Shown: piece after piece, positions 1 through 8,482 of the stretch
Layout: every line of letters starts with the position of its first letter
How positions within the stretch are numbered: position 1 is the stretch's first letter
DNA from: Azospirillum sp.
Lineage (GTDB): Bacteria > Pseudomonadota > Alphaproteobacteria > Azospirillales > Azospirillaceae
Assembly: GCA_027486405.1 (NCBI GenBank)
Contig: JAIXPD010000007.1
Coordinates: forward strand, 24,308-88,307
Direction of reading: 5' to 3'
DNA: 64,000 bases
Made by a program: the position numbers and the translations under genes
Notes under the pieces: generated by a model
Database searches by the model: none
Seen by the model: only the letters and a program-made list of their open reading frames with translations
What the model was told of the DNA's origin: nothing

Positions 1-464
1 TCGCTGAGTTCGGAGGCCCCCATCGGGCCGCGCGCCGCCACCTCCGCCAACACCTGATCAACATAGGCGCGCTTGTCCCGCGCGAAACGGGCGAGCGCGC
101 CATAGGTCCCCTCGCCGCGTTCGGCCCGCTCCATCCGCCAGCGGAACAGCGGCTGCTGCGCCACCGGAATCAGCGACGCCTCATGCCCCCAATATTCGAA
201 CAGCGCCCGGCGGCGGCCATCATAGGCCAGCCGGTCGAGCAGGCCGGATTCATAGGCCCCCAACCGGGAAAACAGCGGCAGATAGTGCGAACGCACCAAC
301 ACATTGACCGAATCGATCTGGATCAGACCCAACCGGTCGATCATGCGACGGGCGTGCCGGGCCTCCACCGGGGTTTCAGCGGTGGCGGGCGGCGCGCCAA
401 AGCCCTGGGCGGCGATGGCGATGCGGCGGGCGTCACGAAGCGACAGCGTGTCGGGCAAGGGCAT
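1..464 (-). CDS. YcaQ/AlkZ-like winged-helix DNA glycosylase family protein (3' part outside window)
   Basis: Reading leftwards from an ATG at 464, an open frame of 154 codons runs off the window edge, so only the N-terminal part is visible. It begins MPLPDTLSLRDARRIAIAAQ and contains GLIQIDSVNVLVRSHYLPLF and FEYWGHEASLIP. These are hallmark segments of the HTH_42 family (E. coli YcaQ, Streptomyces AlkZ). YcaQ and AlkZ unhook interstrand crosslinks or remove bulky alkylated purines; many family members have no tested function. The gene lies downstream of vanB on the same strand but 163 bases away, so co-transcription is uncertain. The family call is firm. The exact substrate cannot be judged because the catalytic C-terminal part is missing here. 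Confidence 0.85.
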   Translation of the reverse strand, partial: MPLPDTLSLRDARRIAIAAQGFGAPPATAETPVEARHARRMIDRLGLIQIDSVNVLVRSHYLPLFSRLGAYESGLLDRLAYDGRRRALFEYWGHEASLIPVAQQPLFRWRMERAERGEGTYGALARFARDKRAYVDQVLAEVAARGPMGASELS

Positions 465-563
465 GGCGGGCCGGGGGCTGTGGTCAGGGGCTGTGGTCAG
501 GGCGCGCCAGGATACACGCAGGAGCGGCGGCGATCACACGCAATCGCCGCACCGCCAGCCCCG

Positions 564-620
564 GCCCATCCGCCCCCAACCCATCCGCCCCCTGTCCGCC
601 CGTCCCCTGTCCGCCCGCCC
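564..620. repeat. C-rich short degenerate repeat between vanB and the YcaQ-like gene
   Basis: The spacer holds several imperfect copies of a 12-14 base unit of the type CCCATCCGCCC / CCCTGTCCGCCC. It looks like simple-sequence expansion in a GC-rich spacer. I see no clear terminator hairpin or promoter in it, and no function is claimed. Confidence 0.4.
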
Positions 621-627
621 CCGTCCG

Positions 628-1599
628 TCAGTCCCGGCGCGCGGTGTCGATGGTGACGCTGCCGCCGACCACGCGCGAGACGCAGGCGCACATCCGGTGG
701 TTTTCCGCCTTCTGCCCGTCGCTGAAAAACACGTCGCGGTGATCGACCTCGCCCTCGACGCCCAGAATCTCCACCGCGCACAGGCCGCATTCGCCCCGGC
801 GGCAGTCGGAGAGCAGTTCGACCCCCGCCGCCTCCAGCGCGTCGAGCATCGAACGGTTGTCCGGCACGGTGATCGTCTTGTCGAGGCGGGGGATGCGGAC
901 GGTGAAGGGTTCCGGGGCAAAGCGCCCGCTGTTGCCGAAGGATTCAAAGCGCAGCCGTTCCACCGGGCGGCCGCTTTGCCGCCATTGGCGGCGCACCGCC
1001 TCCATCAGGCCGATGGGGCCGCAGAGATACAGCTCGCCGTCCGGGTGCAGCGCGTCGATGGCGGCGGCCAGTTCCATGCGCTGCCCCTCCTCATCGACAT
1101 AGGTTTCCAGCCGGTCGCCCAGCCGGTCCGCCAACTCGTCGGCAAAGGCCAGATCGGCCCGCTGCCGGGCGGCGTAGAGCATCCGCAGCTTGGCCCCGCG
1201 CGCCGCCAGGGCCAACGCCATGCCGTGGATCGGGGTAACGCCGATGCCACCGGCGATCAGCAGATAGTCGGGGCGGCCCAAGGTCAGCTCGAACAGGTTT
1301 TGCGGGTCCGAGATCCGCAACCGCGCGCCCGGGGACAGGCTCCACATGTAGGCCGAGCCGCCCCGGCTTTCCGTCAGCCGCTTGACCGCGATGCGGTATG
1401 CGCCGTCCTCGGCGGTCCCGATCAGCGAGTAACAGCGGGTGTCGGCCCGCCCGTCGATGGTCACGGCGACGCTGATGTGGCTGCCGGGGGCCGGGGGTTT
1501 GGCCGGGGCGGCGGGTTCGATTTCAAACAGGCGGATGTCGGCGGCCACATCGCGCACCGCGCGCAGCCGGGCGTCCTGCCATTCCAGGGCAAAGCGCAT
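628..1599 (-). CDS. vanB: Vanillate O-demethylase reductase-type ferredoxin/flavin oxidoreductase (VanB-like)
   Basis: This cytoplasmic electron-transfer partner of a Rieske oxygenase passes electrons from NAD(P)H through flavin and a 2Fe-2S cluster. The 323-residue protein has the phthalate-dioxygenase-reductase layout. A flavin-binding barrel carries RCYSL (55-59), the nucleotide-binding half carries GGIGVTP (117-123), and the C-terminal plant-type ferredoxin domain has cluster cysteines 266, 271, 274 and 304 or 306. The length is typical of VanB. It is the last gene of vanA - GntR regulator - vanB, 26 bases after the regulator. The ATG at 1599 follows a purine-rich stretch. VanB is inferred from pairing with the VanA-like oxygenase. 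Another O-demethylase of the same type (for example for syringate) is possible. Confidence 0.87.
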   Translation of the reverse strand: MRFALEWQDARLRAVRDVAADIRLFEIEPAAPAKPPAPGSHISVAVTIDGRADTRCYSLIGTAEDGAYRIAVKRLTESRGGSAYMWSLSPGARLRISDPQNLFELTLGRPDYLLIAGGIGVTPIHGMALALAARGAKLRMLYAARQRADLAFADELADRLGDRLETYVDEEGQRMELAAAIDALHPDGELYLCGPIGLMEAVRRQWRQSGRPVERLRFESFGNSGRFAPEPFTVRIPRLDKTITVPDNRSMLDALEAAGVELLSDCRRGECGLCAVEILGVEGEVDHRDVFFSDGQKAENHRMCACVSRVVGGSVTIDTARRD

Positions 1600-1625
1600 G
1601 GGAAATCCTTGAGGAAAAAGGGAGG

Positions 1626-2369
1626 TCAGGCGCGGCGCAGCCGGATCAGGGAAGCCCCCGGCACCCGGTCAAGCTGGCGCTGGTTTTTGACGGAAATGTC
1701 CAGATTGCGGCGGGCCAACCGGGAATGCTCGCGGGCCAGATGATCGGCGCGGCTGCCCTCGCCATTCTCAATGGCGTCGAGAATGGCGCGGTGATGCTCC
1801 TGCGCGATCACCAGGATCTCGCGGGATTCCGGCAGCTCCGCTTGCACCCGCACAAAGGCACCGGGGGAGGCGAAGGGCAGCGACAGCACCCGCTCCATCG
1901 ACCGTTTCAGCACCGGGCTGTCGGCCAGATGCAGCAGCAGCCCGTGGAACCGGTCGTTCAGGCGGATGTAGTCGGAAAAATCATCGATCGTCAGGTCGCG
2001 TTGGCGGACCAGCGCGTCCAGACTGCCGACGACGTCGCGCAGCTCGCTCAGCGCGTCCCGGCTCAGGCGGCGTTCGGCGGCGCGCTGCGCGGCCATGCCC
2101 TCCAGCACACCGCGCAGTTGGATGGCGTCGGCGATGTCGGTCTCGCTGAAGGCGCGAACGACAAAGCCGCCGGTGGGCAGGCAATCGACCAGCCCCTCCT
2201 CCTCCAACCGGACCAGCGCGACGCGGACGGGCGTGCGCGACACGCCCAACCGTTCGACGATGCCCAACTCCGACACCCGTTCGCCGGGGCTGAGGTCGCC
2301 ATTCAGGATCAGTTCCCGCAGTTGCAGGAGCGTGCGCACGGTCTGCGACGCGCGGGGCTGGTCATCCAT
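1626..2369 (-). CDS. vanR: GntR/FadR-type (FCD domain) transcriptional regulator, VanR-like
   Basis: The 247-residue regulator has an N-terminal winged helix (about 8-75). Its recognition segment GVSRTPVRVALVRLEEEGLV is characteristic of GntR proteins. The all-helical C-terminal ligand domain (about 80-220) is of FCD type. It sits between the oxygenase and reductase genes of the vanillate locus, 30 bases after vanA, so it is probably co-transcribed and autoregulated. In known vanillate operons a GntR repressor of this class is relieved by vanillate. TTGTATACAG sites at 3551 and 3691 are plausible operators. The ligand is inferred from context only. Confidence 0.85.
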   Translation of the reverse strand: MDDQPRASQTVRTLLQLRELILNGDLSPGERVSELGIVERLGVSRTPVRVALVRLEEEGLVDCLPTGGFVVRAFSETDIADAIQLRGVLEGMAAQRAAERRLSRDALSELRDVVGSLDALVRQRDLTIDDFSDYIRLNDRFHGLLLHLADSPVLKRSMERVLSLPFASPGAFVRVQAELPESREILVIAQEHHRAILDAIENGEGSRADHLAREHSRLARRNLDISVKNQRQLDRVPGASLIRLRRA

Positions 2370-2399
2370 GGCGACGTCTCCATTGCCGGGTCTGGTGGG

Positions 2400-3479
2400 T
2401 CATTCCGCCGCGTGGCGCAGCGACGACGGGGCCGGTCCCCGCTCCGCCGCCACCATACGGTCGATCAGGCGGCGCGACCACATCGCCCCGGCGTCGATGT
2501 TCAGGTTGTAGAAGGCGCGGTCGGGGTGATCGTCGATCGCCTGCTGCTGGGCCTCCAAAATCACCTCATCCTCGCCAAAGATGCGGGTGACGCCCTCGCG
2601 CAGCTCCGCCGTCAACTTCTGTTCGCCGAGCTTGTAGTTGCGGCAGAAGGCCCAGAAGTAATGACAGGTCTTGTCGGTTTCCGGCGTGATGGTGTTCAGC
2701 ACAAAGCCGTTCACCCCCTGCGAACGGTCGCCCTCCGGCGCGCCGGTCCCGGTGGGGGCGACGCCGACGTCGATGGTGATGGTGCAGGGCGCTTCAAACC
2801 GGATGATCTGCCAGCGGTCCACGTTGCCGGGCTTGCCAAGCTGCTTGGCCCAGAAGGGCGGCGGCTCGATGTCGCGCATCCAACGGGTGACGGTGACGAA
2901 CTGGTCGTTGTGGGTCGTCTCGAACGGGGCTTCGGCCACCGCGCGGTTGCCGATGCTGGACGAATGCACAAAGGTTTCGTGCGTCAGATCCATGAGGTTG
3001 TCGAGCACCAGCCGGTAATCGCACTTCACATGGATGAGACGGCCATCCCCGGCCCAGGCCGGATCATGGTTCCAATGCATGTCCGGGATTTTGGCCGGAT
3101 CGGCCAGCGCCGGATCGCCCATCCACACCCAGGCGAAGCGGTGACGCTCGACCACCGGATACCGCCGCACGCAGGCCGACGGGTTGATGGTTTCCTGCGA
3201 CGGCATGCCGACGCAACGGCCCTCCGGGTTGAACACCAGCCCGTGATAACCGCAGACGAGGTTGTCGCCCTCCAGCCGTCCTTTCGACAGCGGCAACAGG
3301 CGGTGCCAGCAGGCATCCTCCAGCGCGACGATGCCGTCGTCGGCGCGGCAGTACAAAACCAGCTTCTTGCCACAGATGGTGCGCGGCAGCAGCTCGCGCC
3401 GCAATTCGATGTCGTAGGCGGCGGCGTACCACGCGTTCATCGGAAACGACGGCGTGGCGTCCCTGGCGGTGTCGGTCAA
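2400..3479 (-). CDS. vanA: Vanillate O-demethylase oxygenase subunit (Rieske non-heme iron oxygenase, VanA-like)
   Basis: The expected reaction is demethylation of vanillate to protocatechuate with release of formaldehyde, using electrons from VanB. The Rieske cluster motif is C57-x-H59 ... C76-x2-H79. The mononuclear iron site is NLMDLTHETFVH, giving D164, H167 and H172. The start TTG at 3479 is chosen because GGGAGGGAG lies just upstream. The first in-frame ATG (codon 14) lacks a ribosome site and would cut into the conserved FPMNAWYAAAY start of the family. At 359 residues the length matches VanA. It is the first gene of the operon behind the promoter at 3552-3580. Substrate assignment among methoxy-aromatic demethylases is inferred. 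Confidence 0.88.
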   Translation of the reverse strand: MTDTARDATPSFPMNAWYAAAYDIELRRELLPRTICGKKLVLYCRADDGIVALEDACWHRLLPLSKGRLEGDNLVCGYHGLVFNPEGRCVGMPSQETINPSACVRRYPVVERHRFAWVWMGDPALADPAKIPDMHWNHDPAWAGDGRLIHVKCDYRLVLDNLMDLTHETFVHSSSIGNRAVAEAPFETTHNDQFVTVTRWMRDIEPPPFWAKQLGKPGNVDRWQIIRFEAPCTITIDVGVAPTGTGAPEGDRSQGVNGFVLNTITPETDKTCHYFWAFCRNYKLGEQKLTAELREGVTRIFGEDEVILEAQQQAIDDHPDRAFYNLNIDAGAMWSRRLIDRMVAAERGPAPSSLRHAAE

Positions 3480-3550
3480 CGCTCCCTCCCTCGGGATTGG
3501 CGTTCATGGGGCTTGGGGGATCGGCGATTCGCGGATCGTCGCCGCCCCTA

Positions 3551-3560
3551 TTGTATACAG
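3551..3560. promoter_or_regulatory. Putative VanR operator O1 overlapping the vanA -10
   Basis: TTGTATACAG contains the 8-base palindrome TGTATACA and overlaps the -10 hexamer of the predicted vanA promoter. GntR/FCD repressors bind short palindromes of this kind. A second identical decamer is at 3691-3700. Binding by the adjacent regulator is inferred. Confidence 0.6.
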
Positions 3561-3580
3561 TAAGGCGTTATGGATTCCAA
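3552..3580 (-). promoter_or_regulatory. Predicted sigma-70-type promoter of vanA
   Basis: On the minus strand TTGGAA (3580-3575) is followed after exactly 17 bases by TATACA (3557-3552), about 70 bases upstream of the vanA start. The -10 lies inside the palindromic TTGTATACAG site, so repressor binding would block polymerase directly. The same stretch also has a GG-N10-GC spacing, but the bases between fit sigma-54 poorly. Confidence 0.55.
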
Positions 3581-3584
3581 TATC

Positions 3585-3607
3585 GATTGTCATGGCAAAT
3601 GACAATC
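3585..3607. promoter_or_regulatory. Perfect 9-bp inverted repeat upstream of the vanA -35
   Basis: GATTGTCAT and ATGACAATC are perfect reverse complements separated by 5 bases, and the repeat ends 5 bases from the -35 hexamer. This placement suits an activator or a second repressor site. The half-site ATGACAAT recurs at 18132-18139 upstream of the aldehyde dehydrogenase operon and, reversed, at 6495-6502 before the sigma-54 activator. Confidence 0.55.
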
Positions 3608-3690
3608 TGTGTGTTTTTCATCTGCGCTCGGCTGATTTCCAGGGTTTTATGAATTATCCCCCTGGGTGTCGCTCCGCATCCAGCCGCCTG

Positions 3691-3700
3691 TTGTATACAG
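3691..3700. promoter_or_regulatory. Second TTGTATACAG copy, putative VanR operator O2
   Basis: This decamer is identical to O1 and lies exactly 140 bases upstream of it (on the vanA side), 16 bases from the stop of the chemoreceptor gene. The site would permit a looped repressor complex. No good -35 is positioned for it, so it is unlikely to be a promoter. Confidence 0.5.
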
Positions 3701-3715
3701 AAACACCAAACGCCG

Positions 3716-5128
3716 TCACCGCGCCGCGTCCGGCAGGATCGCGGTGCTGAAGGCTCCCCAGTGCCGCCCCTGCACGACGACCGGGGCGTTCATGATCTTG
3801 ATGAGCACGCGACGCCCCCCGCCCATGTCGCGCGGCATGGTGTTGATCGACAAGCGCGGGGAACGGGCGGCCTTCAGGGCGGAGCGGAACTGATACAGAC
3901 GCCGCCCCCGGCAATGCGCCATGTTCCACACCGGGTCGGGGCCTTGCGGCTGGTTGTATTGGTGGTTGTGCGTGGGCAGATAGCCGTTGCGGTCGCACAG
4001 CGTGGCGAAGGCGATGCGGGGGCTGAGGTCGAGCAGCGGTTCCTGCACCGGCGGCAACAGCCGGTCGGTGAGCGCGGTGAAGCGGGTGAGGAATTGCGGC
4101 GGGTTGCTGCCGGGAATGGGCTGATAGATTTCGTCGAACAGCGCGTCCAGGCTGATGTCGCCGCGTTGCAGCGCCTCTTCGAACAGGGCGGCGACCCGGG
4201 CCGCCGCGTCGGCGGTGGCGCGCAGGAACGGGGTTTCGTCGGTCGGGATCGGGCTGGTCCCAACATAATCAATCAGCCCCTCGCTGGTCTCCAACAGCGC
4301 GGTCAGCCGCTGGTTGGCCAGTTCCAGATGACGGGCCGACCCCGCCACCGCCGGTTCCAGATCGTCCAGTTCCCGTTCCACCGCGCCGCAGCGCTCGCGG
4401 TTGCCCTGCACACGGTCGGCGATGTCGCGGGTGGCGGCGTGGACCTGGGCAAAGATCCCCTCCATCCGCCCGACGACCGTCTCGATCAACCCGGTGCCCG
4501 CGCGGGCCTGGGTGGCGCTGGCGGTCGCCGTGGCGCTGTCGCGGATCAAACCAGCCACCTGGCTGGTCAGAGCCTGCACGGTGTCGCCAATCTGCACGGT
4601 CGCCGTCTGGGTTTGCCGGGCCAGTTCCTTCACCTCCGTCGCCACCACGGCGAAGCCACGCCCGGCCTCGCCCGCGCGGGCCGCCTCAATGGTGGCGTTG
4701 AGCGCCAGCAGGTTGGTTTGCTTGGCGATCGCCTGAATCGCCCGCGACACCGTCGCCACCTGCGTCAGCGAGGCGTTGACCAAGGCCAGTTGACGTTCGA
4801 TCCGCGCCACACCGTCGATCAGACCGGCGATTTCCCGCACGGCGTCGGCGACCGCCGCGTGCGACTCGTCCGCCTCCGCCGCCGCAGCGGCGGCAAGCGC
4901 GTTGGCCTGCCCGGCGTTGCGGTCGATGTCGGCGTTGGCCGCGCTCATGGCGTCCACAGCGCCGCGCAAGGTGCGGAATTGTTCCCCCTGACGCAGGACA
5001 ATGGCGGACACGTCCTGCACGTTGGCGGTGATGTCCGCCAGTTCAAGACCAACGCCGCCGATCCGGCGATCAATCTCTTGAACGACGGCGACAGCGGCCT
5101 CGGTCAAGGCGGGGGAAGAAGGCGTCAT
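3716..5128 (-). CDS. Soluble methyl-accepting chemotaxis protein
   Basis: The receptor has no transmembrane segment, so it should act in the cytoplasm. After an N-terminal helical region, the signalling hairpin tip reads [20 protein letters not shown] and continues into [18 protein letters not shown], which are diagnostic for MCPs. A C-terminal domain of about 150 residues contains [16 protein letters not shown] and [13 protein letters not shown]. This conserved tail is found on many alphaproteobacterial chemoreceptors and is probably sensory. An upstream TTG (5146) gives six more residues; the ATG at 5128 is preferred. The gene ends 236 bases before vanA on the same strand, so a link between taxis and aromatic or methoxy compounds or their redox effects is possible but unproven. 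Confidence 0.9.
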   Translation of the reverse strand: MTPSSPALTEAAVAVVQEIDRRIGGVGLELADITANVQDVSAIVLRQGEQFRTLRGAVDAMSAANADIDRNAGQANALAAAAAAEADESHAAVADAVREIAGLIDGVARIERQLALVNASLTQVATVSRAIQAIAKQTNLLALNATIEAARAGEAGRGFAVVATEVKELARQTQTATVQIGDTVQALTSQVAGLIRDSATATASATQARAGTGLIETVVGRMEGIFAQVHAATRDIADRVQGNRERCGAVERELDDLEPAVAGSARHLELANQRLTALLETSEGLIDYVGTSPIPTDETPFLRATADAAARVAALFEEALQRGDISLDALFDEIYQPIPGSNPPQFLTRFTALTDRLLPPVQEPLLDLSPRIAFATLCDRNGYLPTHNHQYNQPQGPDPVWNMAHCRGRRLYQFRSALKAARSPRLSINTMPRDMGGGRRVLIKIMNAPVVVQGRHWGAFSTAILPDAAR

Positions 5129-5194
5129 GATGCGTGCAATCCACAAAGGTTGAAGGAATGGGCCTGGGGCGCTTTCCCCAGGCCCGGTGTGGTG

Positions 5195-6358
5195 TCACCC
5201 GCCGACCACCGCGTCGCGCAACGCGTCGGCAAAGGGTCCGGCCATCCCGGACACCGCCGTGTTGGTGATGGCGACCAGGGTGATCCGACGGACCGGATCG
5301 ACCCAGAAATGCGACCCGAACACGCCGAACCATCCCCAACTCCCCGGCGCGCAGAGGCTGCCCGCCGCCGCCGGATCGGTCAGCACGCCAAAGCCAAGGC
5401 CAAAGCCCCAGCCGGGACCGGGAATGAAGACCGGGAGCGCCCCGGTGGCCGAACCGGTCATCCGCGCGCAGGAGTCCGGTGACAGCACCGCGCCACCACC
5501 GGTGCGGATCGTTTCCAGAAAGGCCAGATAATCGGGCGCGGTTCCCGTCATGCCGCTGCCGCCCGACGGAAACAGCCCTTGGGAAAAGGCGCGCGATGGC
5601 CGGTAGAACAGGCGGGCCGGACCAAAGGCCACGCTGTCCGGATCCTGCATCCGGCGCGCGCCGGTTTCACCATCGATGTAGGCAGGAGCCAAAGCGCCCG
5701 GATCGGTCGCACCAAAGCGCGTGCGCGTCATGCCCAGCGGCTCCGTGACCAGACGGGCCACGGACGCTGCCAGATCGCCGCCGTCGGCCTTGGCGATGAC
5801 CGCCCCCAGCACATCGGTCGCCACCGAATAACACCAGCCCGCCCCCGGTTCGAACAGCAGAGGCGCGGCGGCGATGCGGGCCAGATTGTCGTCCAGCGAC
5901 CGCCCCTCGATGTCCAGCCCATCCGAAATGTCGGCTTGGTGGTAAGGACCATCGGGCGGTTGCAGAAAACGATAGCCCAGCCCGGCGGTGTGGCTCAGCA
6001 GATGATGCAGCCGGATGATCGGGCGGCGACCGTCGGGAAGCGCCGGTTGAAAGTCCGGCAGCCAATCGGCGACCGGCGCGTCGAGCGCCAACACGCCACG
6101 CTCCACCAGCGCCAACGCCGTCGCCGACACCAGCGGTTTGGTGAGCGAGGCCAAGCGGACCGGCAGCCCGTCGGTCATCGCCACGCCCGCGTCACGGTCG
6201 GCGTGGCCAAAGGAACGGTGGTGGATCGTCTCGCCGTCTTGGGCGACCATCAGGGTTCCCCCGGCGATCCGGCCGGAGGCAACCGCGTCATCCAGGATGC
6301 GGTCCAACGCGGGAGAATGTTTCGAAACAGTCACGCTGTGGTTGGTCATCGATGTCAT
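5195..6358 (-). CDS. Beta-lactamase-fold serine hydrolase (class C/esterase type)
   Basis: The 387-residue protein belongs to the beta-lactamase-related/EstB-like serine hydrolases. The nucleophile motif SLTK (S71-x-x-K74) and the YSV motif (Y177, in the position of the YxN tyrosine) are present, with the typical HHLLSHTAGLGY block between them. There is no convincing export signal, so the enzyme is probably cytoplasmic and more likely an esterase or peptidase than an antibiotic-resistance enzyme. The ATG at 6358 is the first of two close starts (the second is codon 4). It is divergent from the sigma-54 activator gene. Substrate is unknown. Confidence 0.85.
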   Translation of the reverse strand: MTSMTNHSVTVSKHSPALDRILDDAVASGRIAGGTLMVAQDGETIHHRSFGHADRDAGVAMTDGLPVRLASLTKPLVSATALALVERGVLALDAPVADWLPDFQPALPDGRRPIIRLHHLLSHTAGLGYRFLQPPDGPYHQADISDGLDIEGRSLDDNLARIAAAPLLFEPGAGWCYSVATDVLGAVIAKADGGDLAASVARLVTEPLGMTRTRFGATDPGALAPAYIDGETGARRMQDPDSVAFGPARLFYRPSRAFSQGLFPSGGSGMTGTAPDYLAFLETIRTGGGAVLSPDSCARMTGSATGALPVFIPGPGWGFGLGFGVLTDPAAAGSLCAPGSWGWFGVFGSHFWVDPVRRITLVAITNTAVSGMAGPFADALRDAVVGG

Positions 6359-6569
6359 CTCATCGTCAGGAGGAGGGATGCAGGTGGAATGAAACCAAAC
6401 GAATCAATGGGTTCTATTGCCACGCCATCGGGTCGCCATCGGTGATTTTGGTATTTTATATAACAGTTTGTTTGTTTATCAATTGGCATTTATCATTGTC
6501 ATGAAGACCGCAAAACGGAATGGCGCGCGCGGCCCCCGGGACGCGTGCGCAGGGGTGGGAGGCACAGGC
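6359..6569. other. Divergent intergenic region, AT-rich core
   Basis: This 211-base spacer separates the serine hydrolase and the sigma-54 activator. Positions about 6445-6505 are strikingly AT-rich (TATTTTATATAAC, TTTGTTTGTTTATC) in an otherwise GC-rich region, as expected for a promoter. I could not place a convincing -35/-10 pair. ATTGTCAT at 6495-6502 matches half of the vanA inverted repeat. Confidence 0.5.
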
Positions 6570-8459
6570 ATGACCAACAGCGTCCATCGCATCTCGCTGG
6601 CCGAGGCGTCGCGCCAGTCCGGCAAGGTGATGCAGCGCGGCAGCAGCGACGACTTGCCGAAAACGGCCAGCCCGACCTTGCAGGATCTGGCCGAATGCCT
6701 GTTCTTCACCCTGGGCGACGGTCGCATCTGGCTGAACGACCGGCGGATGCTGTTGATCGATCTGGCCAGCGTCGGCCATTTGCGCCGGGAGTTGATCGAC
6801 GCGCTGGGAATCGAGCGCGCCCGCGCGCTCTTCACCCGCATCGGCTACGCCCAGGGTGCCCGCGACGCCGATCTGGTGCGGCAACGCTGGCCGAACGAGG
6901 ATCTGGCGAGCGCCTTTGCCACCGGCCCGCGCATGCACATGCTGGAGGGCTTCGTGAAGGTCACGACCCGCCGGTTCGAGTTCGACCAGGAGCGCGGCCA
7001 TTATCTGGGCGAGTTCCTGTGGCACGATTCCGCCGAGGCGAGCGAGCATCTCGCCGCCTATGGCGTCGCCTCCGATCCGGTGTGCTGGATGCAGACGGGC
7101 TACGCCACCGGCTACACCAGCCGTCTTTTGGGCAAGACCGTGCTGTTCCGCGAAACCGAATGCCGGGGGATGGGAGCCGCACAATGCCGTTGCGTCGCGA
7201 AATCCGCCGAAGCCTGGGGCGATGAAGCCTCCGACCTCGCCGCCCTGGGGGTGGAATGGACCGCCCCCCGCCCCCGCCCGCCCGCCGAGGAGACGCGCCC
7301 CCCCGCCCCATCCACCCCGGCCCCGGTCAGCGCCGCCGCCGCGCCGGGACACGGTCCGGTCATCGGCCTGTCGTCCAGCTTCATCGCCGCCCGGCACTTG
7401 CTGGAACGGGTGGCGACGACGCGGGCCACCGTGCTGTTCGTCGGCGAATCCGGCGTCGGCAAGGAGTTGTTCGCCCGCTCCCTGCACGACCTCAGCCTGC
7501 GGCGGGATGGCCCCTTCATCGCCGTCAACTGCGCGGCCATTCCCGACACGCTGGTGGAATCGGAACTGTTCGGAGTGGACAAGGGGGCCTTCACCGGGGC
7601 CGTCGCCTCCCGTCCGGGCCGGTTCGAACGGGCCAACGGCGGCACGCTGTTCCTCGACGAAATCGCCTCCCTCTCCCTGGTCGCCCAGGGCAAGCTGCTG
7701 CGCGTCCTGCAACAGCGCGAGTTGGAGCGGGTGGGCGGAACCCGCAACATCCCGGTGGACGCGCGCGTCGTCGCCGCCACCAACGTCGATCTGCGCGACG
7801 AGGTGAAGGCAGGGCGCTTCCGCGAGGATCTGTTCTTCCGCCTGAACGTCTTTCCGGTGACGCTGCCGCCGCTGCGCGAACGGCGCGACGACATCCCGCT
7901 GCTGATGGACCATTTCCTGGCCTTCTACAGCCGCGAGCATGGCCGATCCCCGCGCGGATTCACCCGGCGGGCAACCGAGGCGTTGCTGAACTACCGCTAC
8001 CCCGGAAACATCCGCGAGATGCAGAACCTGATCGAACGCGGCGTCGTCCACGCGCCCGACGATGGGTTGATCGACATCATCCACATGTTCCGCGACGGCG
8101 AAACGATGCCGCAAACGGCCTTCACCCTGCTGGCCGACGGTCGCCTGTCCAGCGCCCAGCCAGTCGCGCCACCGCCCGCACCACCGCCCGCACCACCGCC
8201 CACCGGGGGCCTGCCCCCGGACCACCGAAACGAGCAAGCCGCCAGAGCCGGCGATCCGGTGGACGCGCTGGTGGACAGCGGGTCCTCGCTGCCCGAACTG
8301 GAAGGCCGTCTGCTCGCGGCCGCGCTCCAGCGGCACAAGGGCAACGTCGCCGCCACCGCCCGCGCCCTGGGCCTGACCCGCCCGACGCTGGAATACCGCC
8401 TGCGCAAATTCGGCCTGTACGGCACGGGCGGCAAGGAGACGCGCGGCAACGGGGTGTGA
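6570..8459 (+). CDS. Sigma-54-dependent activator of the XylR/DmpR family (XylR_N - V4R - AAA+ - Fis HTH)
   Basis: This cytoplasmic enhancer-binding protein has 629 residues from the ATG at 6570, which follows GGGTGGGAGG; an upstream in-frame start would add 51 non-conserved residues. Order: XylR_N effector domain (about 40-140); V4R domain (about 148-210, cysteines 198, 206, 208); Pro-rich linker (230-262); AAA+ domain with Walker A GESGVGKE (292-299), sigma-54 contact loop GAFTGA (339-344) and Walker [10 protein letters not shown] (357-365); a second Pro-rich linker; and a C-terminal Fis-type helix-turn-helix. Known relatives are switched on by direct binding of phenols, toluene or benzyl alcohols. 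The gene converges on the six-gene operon 8483-17917, which has a sigma-54 promoter, making it the obvious target. Confidence 0.92.
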   Translation: MTNSVHRISLAEASRQSGKVMQRGSSDDLPKTASPTLQDLAECLFFTLGDGRIWLNDRRMLLIDLASVGHLRRELIDALGIERARALFTRIGYAQGARDADLVRQRWPNEDLASAFATGPRMHMLEGFVKVTTRRFEFDQERGHYLGEFLWHDSAEASEHLAAYGVASDPVCWMQTGYATGYTSRLLGKTVLFRETECRGMGAAQCRCVAKSAEAWGDEASDLAALGVEWTAPRPRPPAEETRPPAPSTPAPVSAAAAPGHGPVIGLSSSFIAARHLLERVATTRATVLFVGESGVGKELFARSLHDLSLRRDGPFIAVNCAAIPDTLVESELFGVDKGAFTGAVASRPGRFERANGGTLFLDEIASLSLVAQGKLLRVLQQRELERVGGTRNIPVDARVVAATNVDLRDEVKAGRFREDLFFRLNVFPVTLPPLRERRDDIPLLMDHFLAFYSREHGRSPRGFTRRATEALLNYRYPGNIREMQNLIERGVVHAPDDGLIDIIHMFRDGETMPQTAFTLLADGRLSSAQPVAPPPAPPPAPPPTGGLPPDHRNEQAARAGDPVDALVDSGSSLPELEGRLLAAALQRHKGNVAATARALGLTRPTLEYRLRKFGLYGTGGKETRGNGV

Positions 8460-8482
8460 CCTTCCCGCGCCGCGCGTCCGCA

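Noticed and set aside
3558..3580. Sigma-54 promoter in front of vanA (GG-N10-GC)
   Set aside because: Only the spacing fits. The CA after GG and the TT before GC are missing, while a good TTGGAA-N17-TATACA pair occupies the same bases.
6369..6392. Strong ribosome site GGAGGAGGG followed by ATG on the plus strand
   Set aside because: The frame is only four codons long. No leader-peptide structure follows, so it is probably coincidence.
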